A stretch of 5,854 bases of DNA, taken from assembly GCA_009392075.1 (NCBI GenBank), contig VFHG01000034.1:1-5854 (forward strand), read 5' to 3'. Every line of letters begins with the position of its first letter. Positions within the stretch are counted from its first letter, which is position 1. Position numbers and translations under genes: made by a program. Below the pieces are notes generated by a model. It was not told the origin of the DNA, ran no database searches, and saw only the letters and a list, made by a program, of their open reading frames with translations. Positions 1 to 5,014 of this stretch are shown piece after piece. This DNA comes from SAR202 cluster bacterium. GTDB lineage: Bacteria; Chloroflexota; Dehalococcoidia; UBA3495.

Positions 1-114
1 GTCTGGGGTTGGAGGTACCACCGGCAACCCATCTGTCCAGCCCCTCTCATAACAGATCTCGATTGCGTCTAGCGGGCTAGCCGTTGATAGAATATGTGTG
101 CTCGGTGGCTCCAT
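1..114 (-). CDS. Partial CDS: N-terminal 38 residues of a 'GWTDGLPVVPPT' family protein
   Basis: Only the first 38 codons are present; the gene continues past the left edge. The minus strand reads from ATG at 114 with no stop, and the last residues are CYERGWTDGLPVVPPTPD. I recognise the block around GWTDGLPVVPPT as the conserved N-terminal signature of a bacterial family of about 300-400 residues, annotated as hypothetical or in the company of UGSC-family (seleno)proteins. Its biochemical role is not known to me. The start is supported by a GGAG ribosome-binding site five bases before the ATG and by an in-frame TGA shortly upstream, so it cannot begin earlier. The first about 15 residues are less conserved in character. 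The frame is also open on the opposite strand here, but only this reading gives a recognisable motif. Confidence 0.72.
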   Translation of the reverse strand, partial: MEPPSTHILSTASPLDAIEICYERGWTDGLPVVPPTPD

Positions 115-367
115 TAATGCTCCATTTCAATTCATGCGCGGACAAATATTCTCGGGACTCAATGATTGGCGTTTCAGCGTAGTTGAGTCACCGATGCCCG
201 TTTCAGAGGATACTACATCCGAACCGAGTATATGAAAAGAATAACGGTTTACCCTTTTTAAGCTGCTGGGTTAAGCCGTGTTTGCAGTGGAGCCTCGGCC
301 TGTCACAGGATGCCAAAGACAAACTCAATGCTTCTGGATTTGGTAGGTGCTAGGTCGCAGGGAGATA

Positions 368-394
368 CGGGTATTTTGTACCCGATTTATTTTT
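368..394 (+). terminator. Candidate intrinsic terminator
   Basis: A six-base-pair stem CGGGTA/TACCCG with a five-base TTTTG loop (368-384) is followed directly by ATTTATTTTT (385-394). The shape is that of a rho-independent terminator reading to the right, although the stem is short. No intact gene lies upstream on that strand, so it may be left over from a lost gene. Confidence 0.4.
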
Positions 395-462
395 GTGTTG
401 TAGGCACGGTTTCAGCGTTTAGACTCAAAATTATGCTGCTATACACGCCTATGAAAAAAGCG

Positions 463-479
463 GCTGACTCTTAATCAGG
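463..479 (+). other. tRNA-Lys(CTT) anticodon-arm-like remnant
   Basis: GCTGA (463-467), the loop CTCTTAA (468-474, CTT at anticodon positions 470-472) and TCAGG (475-479) match the anticodon arm common in bacterial tRNA-Lys, except that the outermost stem pair is a G-G mismatch. No D arm, T arm or acceptor sequence surrounds it, so it is not a tRNA gene. It could be a remnant of an attachment core, since some integrases cross over in the anticodon arm, or a chance small palindrome. Confidence 0.22.
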
Positions 480-564
480 AGCTCCTGGATCCTTAAGATG
501 AGGCTTTCGTATACCCCATCAATGATGGTCGCAAATCTACTACGATCCACTGTCATCGCTGCCA

Positions 565-600
565 GAATTTGATAACCGAATTGATAACGAACTTGATAAC
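565..600 (+). repeat. Three TTGATAAC boxes at 12-bp period
   Basis: TTGATAAC occurs at 569-576, 581-588 and 593-600, separated each time by four bases (CGAA, GAAC), so the period is exactly 12 bp, close to one helical turn. A related CTGATAAC lies at 675-682. The same octamer occurs twice beside each of sites A, B and C, but there at 11-bp period. The arrangement suggests several protein monomers binding on one face of the DNA. Given the att-like sites nearby, recombinase or excisionase arm sites are the natural guess; a repressor operator is the alternative. Confidence 0.6.
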
Positions 601-707
601 ACTATCTGACACAGCAAGACATTTAGGCACGAACGCTTGCAGGAAAATATTCTGGCGCTTCGACTAAATCACGCCTGATAACACTAGTTAGAACTACTCG
701 CACCAGA

Positions 708-786
708 CTCAAAAACCGGTGGGGGCGACCCCGTGTCAGTTCGACTCTGACCTTCGGCACCACGTTTTGATAACAGATTGATAACA
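708..786 (+). repeat. Site A: displaced 3' end of tRNA-Leu(CAA) plus TTGATAAC pair (att-like)
   Basis: From the anticodon loop onward the sequence is a class II tRNA: loop CTCAAAA (708-714, CAA anticodon at 710-712), 3' strand of the anticodon stem ACCGG (715-719), long variable arm with GGGG/CCCC stem, T arm GTCAG/CTGAC enclosing TTCGACT, acceptor strand CTTCGGC (752-758) and encoded ACCA (759-762). The 5' half is missing: the bases before the loop do not pair with ACCGG and no GCCGAAG acceptor strand is found upstream. Two TTGATAAC boxes follow at 767-774 and 778-785 (11-bp period). The segment recurs almost unchanged as site C. A 3' tRNA piece without its 5' half is the classic displaced end of an integrated element. 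The opposite strand encodes VPKVRVELTRGRPHRF, a familiar spurious translation of tRNA-Leu. Confidence 0.82.
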
Positions 787-788
787 CA

Positions 789-814
789 GAAGCCCCCTCG
801 TTTGAGGGGGCTTC
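789..814 (+). terminator. GC-rich hairpin after site A (terminator-like, no T tract)
   Basis: GAAGCCCCCTC (789-799) pairs perfectly over 11 bp with GAGGGGGCTTC (804-814) across a GTTT loop. It lies where a tRNA gene would have its terminator and corresponds to the hairpin after site C. Unlike that copy it is not followed by a T run, so termination efficiency is doubtful. The loop is the reverse complement of the loop in the site C copy. Confidence 0.55.
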
Positions 815-1055
815 GATGCTTCTCTGGAAAACCGTTTTGCTTACCCAAAACAAGGAATATGGATACAACCTCAATTAGGTATCAACATATGCCCAACAGA
901 ACTAATGGGATACTAGGTTCCACACTTCCAGGAATGGTTAAAGGAAACAGCAGCAGAAACTACACGAGCCCCCTCAATAAAATCGGATGCGTCGACCCTG
1001 AGAGAACGTGAAAGTGTCGACATCTTTGCATCAGAGAGGGTAGTTGCTGTCATGG
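815..1055. other. Non-coding stretch with a half-copy of the hairpin arm
   Basis: No reading frame is convincing. A minus-strand frame of about 46 codons starts at an ATG at 1053, just after the stop of the lipoprotein gene, but it has no ribosome-binding site and no recognisable motif. At 964-977 the sequence ACACGAGCCCCCTC matches the site B repeat exactly over 14 bases, without the complementary arm; it looks like a broken piece of the same element. Confidence 0.4.
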
Positions 1056-1058
1056 GAC

Positions 1059-2057
1059 TCAAAACGGTATTTTCGTTATGATTCTCGCGTCTTCACAAGG
1101 ATCATGTCCTTCGGGATGCGTGTCTTTGAGTATCTGATTGAATTCGTCACTCGTCACATGACAGAGGAGATAAAGACCTGCTTCTTCGAGGAACCTCATC
1201 ACTTCGTGGTGGATGTCTTTACCCTTTGGATTCTTGGCCAGGCCAAAAACGCCTTGTCTTCCATAATAGTTGTCTCTAGGCGTGACTCCATCAGTGTACG
1301 TTGTCTCTTTAATTGCCCTTTTCGCAAGATCCTTTACTAGTTCGTCCCATTCAGATTGAGTTACGGTTGCGATGTCGTACATGAGGGCGTTTCGAATCGG
1401 AAACATTATGGCCATCACCTTGTGAAAGGCCTTCTCGTCACCCGTCATTCCGACCTGAGAGGACTTTATAAGATCGTCTCCGTCAAAGGCAGGTCTCCCT
1501 GTGGCCTTTAGTATTTCGCCTGAAGAACTCGCGGCCACCGCTTCGTTCACGGAATAAAGAAAATTCCCGTCGAGATCTAAGACTTCATCGGAGCCCTGTT
1601 TTAACCCGGTTTCGTGAGGTCTTCCGGTAAAAATACAATAACCATTAGGGCCGATTACACAGGCATACCTATCTTCAATCCTACCTCCCTTATCGGGGCC
1701 TTTAGGAGGAGGCCCACCCGGGGCTGGTCTTTCTCTATCGGGGCCTTTAGGAGGAGGCCCACCCGGGGCTGGTCTTTCTCTATCGGGACCTTCAGGAGGT
1801 CTCCCTAGGGCCTGGTTTAACTGTGACTCGCTAACGCCTAGCTTTTGGGCTGCGGCTTTAATATCTGGTGGTGGTGGCCCAAGGGCGTCGCGCAATACTT
1901 CAACACTAACGCCAAGCTGTTTTGCTGCTGCTTTCATCACCCCAGGGTCTTTGTGTCCGATCCCGTCTTCGCCTATGCGACCCTCGGAGTTGGTGTCACA
2001 CGCCACCAATCCGAGTACAACAATGGCTATGAATAGACCTACAATGGGTTGTTTCAT
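1059..2057 (-). CDS. Proline-rich lipoprotein with tandem helical repeats, function unknown
   Basis: A complete 332-residue protein. Residues 1-20 form a signal peptide ending in the lipobox L17-V18-A19-C20, so it should be lipidated on Cys20 and held at the outer face of the cell membrane; this also supports the ATG chosen. AGGAT about nine bases upstream is a weak ribosome-binding site. Residues 40-63 and 65-88 are two copies of a helical unit (KAAAKQLGV...LRDALGPPP and KAAAQKLGV...LNQALGRPP). A Pro/Gly linker follows with two identical 15-residue repeats (about 91-120). The C-terminal domain (about 128-332) has cysteines at 133, 141, 299 and 321 and a histidine pair at 283-284 (DIHHEVMRF); I do not recognise it. 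As I recall, similar KAAAxxLGV units occur in exported marine bacterial proteins, sometimes with YHYH domains. The gene starts immediately beside inverted site B, and its stop codon lies in a GACTCAAAACGGT sequence resembling the site A core. Confidence 0.82.
   Translation of the reverse strand: MKQPIVGLFIAIVVLGLVACDTNSEGRIGEDGIGHKDPGVMKAAAKQLGVSVEVLRDALGPPPPDIKAAAQKLGVSESQLNQALGRPPEGPDRERPAPGGPPPKGPDRERPAPGGPPPKGPDKGGRIEDRYACVIGPNGYCIFTGRPHETGLKQGSDEVLDLDGNFLYSVNEAVAASSSGEILKATGRPAFDGDDLIKSSQVGMTGDEKAFHKVMAIMFPIRNALMYDIATVTQSEWDELVKDLAKRAIKETTYTDGVTPRDNYYGRQGVFGLAKNPKGKDIHHEVMRFLEEAGLYLLCHVTSDEFNQILKDTHPEGHDPCEDARIITKIPF
1691..1805 (-). repeat. 45-bp tandem repeat inside the lipoprotein gene
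   Basis: Two identical 45-bp units lie at 1691-1735 and 1736-1780, followed by a diverged partial third unit at 1781-1805. Each unit encodes 15 residues (containing PDRERPAPGGPPPKG), so changes in copy number keep the frame. Perfect identity at the DNA level points to recent duplication by slippage or unequal exchange. The effect would be a linker of variable length between the helical repeats and the C-terminal domain. Confidence 0.9.
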
Positions 2058-2074
2058 CGATGGTTCATCCTAAG

Positions 2075-2141
2075 GAGGGGGCTCGTGTTATCAATTTGTT
2101 ATCAAAACGTGGTGCCGGCTGTGTTAGCAAAATGTTAGCAA
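2075..2141 (-). repeat. Site B: inverted att-like site with two different box pairs
   Basis: Read on the minus strand, two TTGCTAAC boxes (2141-2134 and 2130-2123, 11-bp period) are followed by 17 bases containing CCGGCACCACG, then two TTGATAAC boxes (2105-2098 and 2094-2087, 11-bp period), then ACGAGCCCCCTC. From CGGCACCACG to the second TTGATAAC it matches site A with one substitution, in opposite orientation. The tRNA body (anticodon loop to T arm) is absent and is replaced by the TTGCTAAC pair. This is what one would expect of an element's own attachment region, with arms on both sides of the core, or of the far end of an inserted element. It lies 18 bases upstream of the lipoprotein start codon, so it also serves as that gene's leader. 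Confidence 0.72.
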
Positions 2142-2454
2142 ATCAGCTGGGAGCCCTTTCGAGATAAAACAACTTCATTCTTGAAACCTTTCCTCCCAGT
2201 GCATTGTCACTGCATGAGTAGAAGGCTTTTCTGCGGCTTTGCTCGGAAGATTGATTTGGACCCCTCGATACGCTACGTAACTACAGCAAGAGGGTTTTTC
2301 TTGTTTCTGCGACATCCCCCATCAGGAAGCCATACCCGGGTGGGGTACTTTAAGGGTATGGGTATGTGCAGCCGGAGCGTGAAGATTGCGGAGCGAGGTC
2401 AGAGGGCGTGGTTGCCGAGTCCTTTGGGAGCTCCTACCCTTGAGCGGCTGGCTT
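2142..2454. other. Non-coding mosaic between site B and the ABM-fold gene
   Basis: No gene is supported. A minus-strand frame ending at 2175 (about 39 open codons, C-terminal end VTMHWEERFQE) stops 34 bases before the TTGCTAAC boxes and could be the tail of a lost gene, but I recognise nothing in it. The stretch from 2289 to 2350 is a diverged copy of sequence that lies downstream of site C. The rest is unassigned. Confidence 0.45.
2289..2350 (+). repeat. Diverged copy (D) of the sequence downstream of site C
   Basis: The segment aligns with 5104-5165 at roughly 75-80% identity by eye, sharing TTTTCTTGTTTC, GCGACA, GGAAGCCA and GTGGGGTACT. In the downstream copy this sequence begins with the 3' arm and T tract of the terminator after the tRNA-Leu fragment. 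Here only a damaged 3' arm (AGAGGGTTTTTCTTGTTT) remains and the tRNA part is gone. It is best read as the flank of a fourth, largely deleted copy of the element end. Confidence 0.65.
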
Positions 2455-2533
2455 CTTCTTCACCAACCCAGAACTCAGCATGGAACTCTGGAGTGGGATT
2501 ATAGGGACTTCCGGGTTTGATGCTGAGGCTCTT
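2455..2533 (-). repeat. Dispersed repeat family R, longest copy, downstream of the ABM-fold gene
   Basis: This is the fullest copy of an intergenic repeat. Its left half (GAACTCAGCATGGAACTCTGG) recurs near 3590-3612 and its right half (GGAGTGGGATTATAGGG through CTGAGGCTC) recurs at 2954-2998. On the minus strand it starts about 17 bases after the ABM stop codon. The minus-strand frame across it is open (PTPEFHAEFWVGEEEASRSR), but the other copies do not keep that frame, so a non-coding repeat is more likely than a gene end. Confidence 0.55.
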
Positions 2534-2549
2534 TTCGTCCAGCAATCGG

Positions 2550-2870
2550 TTACGACCACTCATTGTCGGGTGGCCAGATATTAGTGCAACCTCTTCCAGC
2601 GCCATGGGCTGAGGTATCAGTTCGCCATTCATCGGCCATACCCCTGAATTTCAGATAATGGGGCGATTGTTGATGAGCCTTGAATGCCTCCTCGTCCTTA
2701 TAAACCTCATAAACCCATATCCTGTTGATATCGTTTGCGTCCTGGATAACGTTAAATCGTAGGCATCCTGGTTCGTCGTTCTGGGCATGACTAGCATTCT
2801 CTTTTATTCCAGCTACAAACTGTTCCTTGAACCCTTCCTTGATTTGGATTGGAACATTAACGATATACAT
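2550..2870 (-). CDS. ABM-fold (antibiotic biosynthesis monooxygenase-like) small protein
   Basis: A complete 106-residue protein, the normal size for a single-domain member of the dimeric alpha/beta-barrel ABM family (LsrG/YgiN-like). Seen in the sequence: an N-terminal beta strand MYIVNVPIQI, helix IKEGFKEQFVAGI, the family signature EPGCLRFNV (33-41), the strand-helix unit RIWVYEVYKDEEAFKAH (50-66), the HxxSPHYLKF-type region (66-75) and an NIWPPDNEW tail (97-105) seen in a subgroup of these proteins. Family members act on small quinone-like or autoinducer-type substrates or are uncharacterised; the substrate here cannot be read from sequence. The ATG at 2870 is chosen because AGGAGG lies just upstream; a longer reading from a TTG would put that site inside the gene. 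It lies 133 bp downstream of the DinB-fold gene on the same strand, so co-transcription is possible but not assured. Confidence 0.88.
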   Translation of the reverse strand: MYIVNVPIQIKEGFKEQFVAGIKENASHAQNDEPGCLRFNVIQDANDINRIWVYEVYKDEEAFKAHQQSPHYLKFRGMADEWRTDTSAHGAGRGCTNIWPPDNEWS

Positions 2871-2874
2871 TAGA

Positions 2875-2880
2875 CCTCCT
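2875..2880 (-). promoter_or_regulatory. Strong ribosome-binding site (AGGAGG) of the ABM-fold gene
   Basis: A perfect AGGAGG lies four bases before ATG at 2870-2868 on the minus strand. It fixes the start of the ABM-fold protein and rules out upstream alternatives. It is the clearest ribosome-binding site in the window; the DinB-fold gene has only GGAG at longer spacing and the YHYH gene has none. Confidence 0.85.
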
Positions 2881-2953
2881 GTACCACTTTGCATTCCTGG
2901 CCAAGGATACCCCAAAAGTGGCTGATATAGTGGCCGAAGCGTTAGCGGTATCG

Positions 2954-2998
2954 TGGGAGTGGGATTGCAGGGGTTTCACGGTTCGACTGAGCCTTCAC
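2954..2998 (-). repeat. Dispersed repeat family R, right-half copy, downstream of the DinB-fold gene
   Basis: GGAGTGGGATTGCAGGGG and the following bases to TGAGCC align with 2490-2533 at roughly 70% identity by eye. On the minus strand the copy begins five bases after the DinB stop codon, so the ABM-fold and DinB-fold genes both carry this sequence directly at their 3' ends. It has no clear hairpin plus T tract, so I do not call it a terminator. Confidence 0.5.
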
Positions 2999-3003
2999 CC
3001 AAG

Positions 3004-3516
3004 CTATACGAACCAGCCCATACCTTTGTAGTAGCCTCGAAGGTATGCGATCTGACCACCATGGACGCAATTGTCCCAGACCAAAACGCCCAAAAGTAAT
3101 CCTATAGTAGCGCCCCAACTCATCTGGCGCTCAAGGTCAGACGCAGATAGGGGTTGGATATGTTCCCGAGCTGCTGCTTTAACGACGTCGTAGTAATCCA
3201 CTAGTAAGTTTTTGGCTGGGAGTTGCCAGCCAGCTACCTGGTCCTCACTCCAGCCCTGGCCGGTATCGTCAGGGTTGGCATCTAAACCGAATTTTTCATG
3301 CCAATTGTCTTTAACCCACAATTGAGGAGCATCTTGGCACCACGTATGGACGAAGCGGTCAACAACCCTGCTCATATGCCAGAGGAGCCAACCAATGGAG
3401 TTTGACTGGCCATTGGGTTGGCTTCTCAGAATCACAGCGTCCACATCTTCTAAAGCTCTATCCACCATACCCCAGTTGCGCTCTAGGGCAGACATGGCAG
3501 TTTCTGTAGCTGACAT
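3004..3516 (-). CDS. DinB-fold family protein (DinB/DUF664-like), complete
   Basis: A complete 170-residue protein, the usual length for the DinB four-helix-bundle superfamily of metal-binding proteins, which includes mycothiol- and bacillithiol-dependent enzymes and many of unknown function. Seen: an N-terminal helix LERNWGMVDRALE; the second-helix signature SIGWLLWHMSRVVDRFVH with His47 as probable metal ligand; a loop rich in Trp and Asp (65-98); a helix with DYYDVVKAAAREHI; and the C-terminal signature CVHGGQIAYLRGYYKG with His152. The family normally has three metal-binding histidines; His47 and His152 are clear, while the third (possibly His119 or a shifted residue) is uncertain, so catalysis is not assured. 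The start at 3516 has GGAG about ten bases upstream. The gene is divergent from the YHYH gene across 116 bp. Likely cytosolic: no signal peptide. Confidence 0.86.
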   Translation of the reverse strand: MSATETAMSALERNWGMVDRALEDVDAVILRSQPNGQSNSIGWLLWHMSRVVDRFVHTWCQDAPQLWVKDNWHEKFGLDANPDDTGQGWSEDQVAGWQLPAKNLLVDYYDVVKAAAREHIQPLSASDLERQMSWGATIGLLLGVLVWDNCVHGGQIAYLRGYYKGMGWFV

Positions 3517-3572
3517 TGGTACAACTCCAAGTACAGATTCCCGTAGAGGATTAATCTAAGTGTGGCAGTCGG

Positions 3573-3620
3573 GTTATTCTTCGGCAACGTGGAACTCAGC
3601 CTGGAACTTTGGGATATAAT
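3573..3620 (-). repeat. Dispersed repeat family R, left-half copy, between the DinB-fold and YHYH genes
   Basis: TTCTTCGGCAAC, GGAACTCAGCCTGGAACT and TTTGGGAT align with 2455-2500, with differences scattered along the length. The copy occupies the divergent intergenic region and includes the TATAAT that I propose as the -10 box of the YHYH gene; at the equivalent place the longest copy reads GGGATTATAGGG. So the repeat may have delivered or destroyed promoter sequence depending on the copy. Confidence 0.5.
3592..3620 (+). promoter_or_regulatory. Candidate promoter of the YHYH gene (TATAAT, possibly leaderless)
   Basis: A consensus TATAAT stands at 3615-3620, twelve bases before the ATG at 3633. 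Transcription would start about 3627, giving a leader of roughly six bases, which would explain why no ribosome-binding site is visible. The -35 region is weak: GAACTC sits at the 17-bp spacing and matches the consensus poorly. The call rests mainly on the -10 box and its position. Confidence 0.38.
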
Positions 3621-3632
3621 TTCGGGCCTATC

Positions 3633-4820
3633 ATGTTTCGACGATTGGTAATAAGGTTGCAATCCCCAATAGTTCTAGCGGTACTGATTGCCAATGCCGC
3701 GCTTGCTTGTTCTACCGCCGACCCTGCTCCAGCAGGGTCCGCTCCTAATATCGATGCAACTGCGGATCGAAAAGCTTTCCAGGCCCTCCCTCATATTGGT
3801 ATACCTAAATATATGGATGGAGTGTGGCTTTGCACCGATGCAAGCGCTCCGCTTGTAGACGACTTGAGCACAGAACAACCAGAAGGCTACCGTTGTTCGG
3901 TGACAATTGAGTACACGGATGAATTTGCTATTGTCAAAAGCAACGGAATTCCGAACCACGATTATGAATCTGGTCTTGGCTGTTGTGCCAGAGAGGTTGA
4001 TTACGAATGGAGGATTCCATTGAAACCGGAACTAGCTGCGTCTGCAACCTATGCGCCTGAAAGAGGCCCAATCGCTATATCGGTTAATGGAGTCCCGTTT
4101 TTTGGACCGGAAGAAGGACCTGGAGGAGATGCCGTAGCACTGCACTTTGAATACTTTGTGGAGGATAGACAGCCTATAGTCCTTGGTCTTTGTGGGGCTC
4201 ACTCTGCTGGCACTCAATTTCATTATCATTTCGATGGTAACTGTGTGCATTGGCACCCAGAGGAAGAAAAGAAGGAATGGAAGGATTGGGATGTGGATTC
4301 CCTTATAAAAGACGAAGCATCTCCAATCATAGGATTTTCATTTGATGGATATCCGATATACGGCCCTTATGGTAATGATTCAAATAATACTTTGAAAGAA
4401 ATGACTTCCAGCTATCGTCTAAAAGATGGGAAAAATGGATATGGTGGGATAGATGATTGGGAATATGTGCAAGGACTAGGTCACTTAGATGAGTGTAACG
4501 GTATAATTTCTGAAGTCACCGGATTAGATGAACCCATCTACCATTACCATGCTTCAAAAACCAGCGGGTCAGGGGAAATCGGGTTTCCGTATTTCATCCT
4601 TTGTTATAGAGGAATTCTTGAGACTAGTAATATAAATCAAGGCGAGCAAGGACCTGCCCCAGGTCTTCGAGCTCCAGGTACCGGTATGCGAAATGGTGTA
4701 GGGGGCGGGAACAACCCTCCGCTACCTCCAGGTGGAAAGCCAGAGTGTCTACCTCCTAATCCACCGCCCGGTAGAGACGATTATCCTCCAGATTGGTCAG
4801 ACCTAATTCCTTGCGACTGA
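3633..4820 (+). CDS. YHYH-domain exported protein, complete
   Basis: A 395-residue protein from the ATG at 3633. Residues 1-25 are a signal peptide (basic MFRRLVIRL, hydrophobic core, then AALAC26). The cleavage site fits signal peptidase I (A-L-A) as well as a loose lipobox, so it may be either periplasmic/secreted or a lipoprotein. Residues about 180-330 carry the YHYH-domain hallmarks: GLCGAHSAGTQFHYHFDG with H197-Y198-H199, CVHWHP (H206, H208), PIIGFSFDGYPIYGPYG (231-247), LDECNG (285-290), the name-giving Y303-H304-Y305-H306, and FPYFILCYRG (318-327). The dense histidines and about ten cysteines suggest a disulfide-stabilised metal site, which is inference; the family has no established function that I know. 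The tail (335-395) is Pro/Gly-rich. A TTG at 3609 would extend the frame by eight residues before the signal peptide and is less likely. The central part is visibly richer in A/T than its neighbours, consistent with acquisition. Confidence 0.9.
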   Translation: MFRRLVIRLQSPIVLAVLIANAALACSTADPAPAGSAPNIDATADRKAFQALPHIGIPKYMDGVWLCTDASAPLVDDLSTEQPEGYRCSVTIEYTDEFAIVKSNGIPNHDYESGLGCCAREVDYEWRIPLKPELAASATYAPERGPIAISVNGVPFFGPEEGPGGDAVALHFEYFVEDRQPIVLGLCGAHSAGTQFHYHFDGNCVHWHPEEEKKEWKDWDVDSLIKDEASPIIGFSFDGYPIYGPYGNDSNNTLKEMTSSYRLKDGKNGYGGIDDWEYVQGLGHLDECNGIISEVTGLDEPIYHYHASKTSGSGEIGFPYFILCYRGILETSNINQGEQGPAPGLRAPGTGMRNGVGGGNNPPLPPGGKPECLPPNPPPGRDDYPPDWSDLIPCD

Positions 4821-5010
4821 ATCCGTCGTGGAAACCCGTGCCCTGGAATTATCTTGTGGTGGCGCAAGAAATGCTTGTCAGTGAGCCGGTCGAAATGTGC
4901 ACGGACGTTTCACCACCTGGCAACAGGTGGCACTAGTTGGGGGCCGGTTTTAGCCTTAAAATACGCACGTCACAACACGTAGCACCATTTCACACTACGC
5001 ATGGCACCGC
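4821..5010. other. Intergenic stretch with a GNRA-like hairpin
   Basis: No gene is seen. CCACCTG (4913-4919) pairs perfectly with CAGGTGG (4924-4930) across a GCAA tetraloop. It lies about 90 bases after the YHYH stop and lacks a T tract, so it may stabilise the transcript's 3' end rather than terminate it, or be a repeat remnant. The bases directly before site C (to 5012) do not resemble the 5' half of a tRNA. Confidence 0.4.
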
Positions 5011-5014
5011 GCTT

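Larger units (their letters stand above)
115..564. other. Gene-poor stretch, no coding sequence recognised
   Basis: All six frames are interrupted often and no reading longer than about 40 codons has a recognisable motif or a ribosome-binding site. The stretch holds a possible terminator at 368-394, a 10-base AGACTCAAAA match at 421-430 to the anticodon-loop region of site A, and a tRNA-Lys anticodon-arm-like sequence at 463-479. It must also contain the promoter for the minus-strand gene at the left edge, but I cannot point to a convincing one. Confidence 0.5.

Noticed and set aside
565..600. A CRISPR array
   Set aside because: Units of 12 bp with four-base gaps are far too short for repeats and spacers, and no cas gene is present.
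691..762. A complete tRNA-Leu gene
   Set aside because: The 5' acceptor strand, D arm and 5' anticodon stem are absent; the bases before the loop do not pair with ACCGG. The same holds for the copy ending at 5066.
623..874. An 83-codon minus-strand reading frame
   Set aside because: It is the antisense translation of the tRNA-Leu fragment and the hairpin (VPKVRVELTRGRPHRF), a well-known spurious peptide type, without a ribosome-binding site.
778..1011. A 77-codon plus-strand frame
   Set aside because: It begins inside the TTGATAAC boxes, crosses the hairpin and has no recognisable motif.
1614..1808. A plus-strand frame with repeated RRRPTRGWSFSIG
   Set aside because: It is the shadow of the 45-bp repeat in the lipoprotein gene on the other strand.
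2399..2632. A minus-strand gene overlapping the end of the ABM-fold gene
   Set aside because: Its first part overlaps the well-supported NIWPPDNEW tail of the ABM protein in another frame, and the rest lies in a dispersed repeat whose other copies do not keep the frame.
2871..2915. An earlier TTG start for the ABM-fold protein
   Set aside because: The AGGAGG at 2875-2880 directs initiation at 2870, and the family begins at the MYIV strand.
2455..3620. A classical integron cassette array
   Set aside because: The repeats lack attC-type paired core sites and conserved RYYYAAC/GTTRRRY ends, and no integron integrase is seen.
3609..3632. An earlier TTG start for the YHYH protein
   Set aside because: It would add eight residues before a normal signal peptide that begins MFRR, and it overlaps the proposed -10 box.
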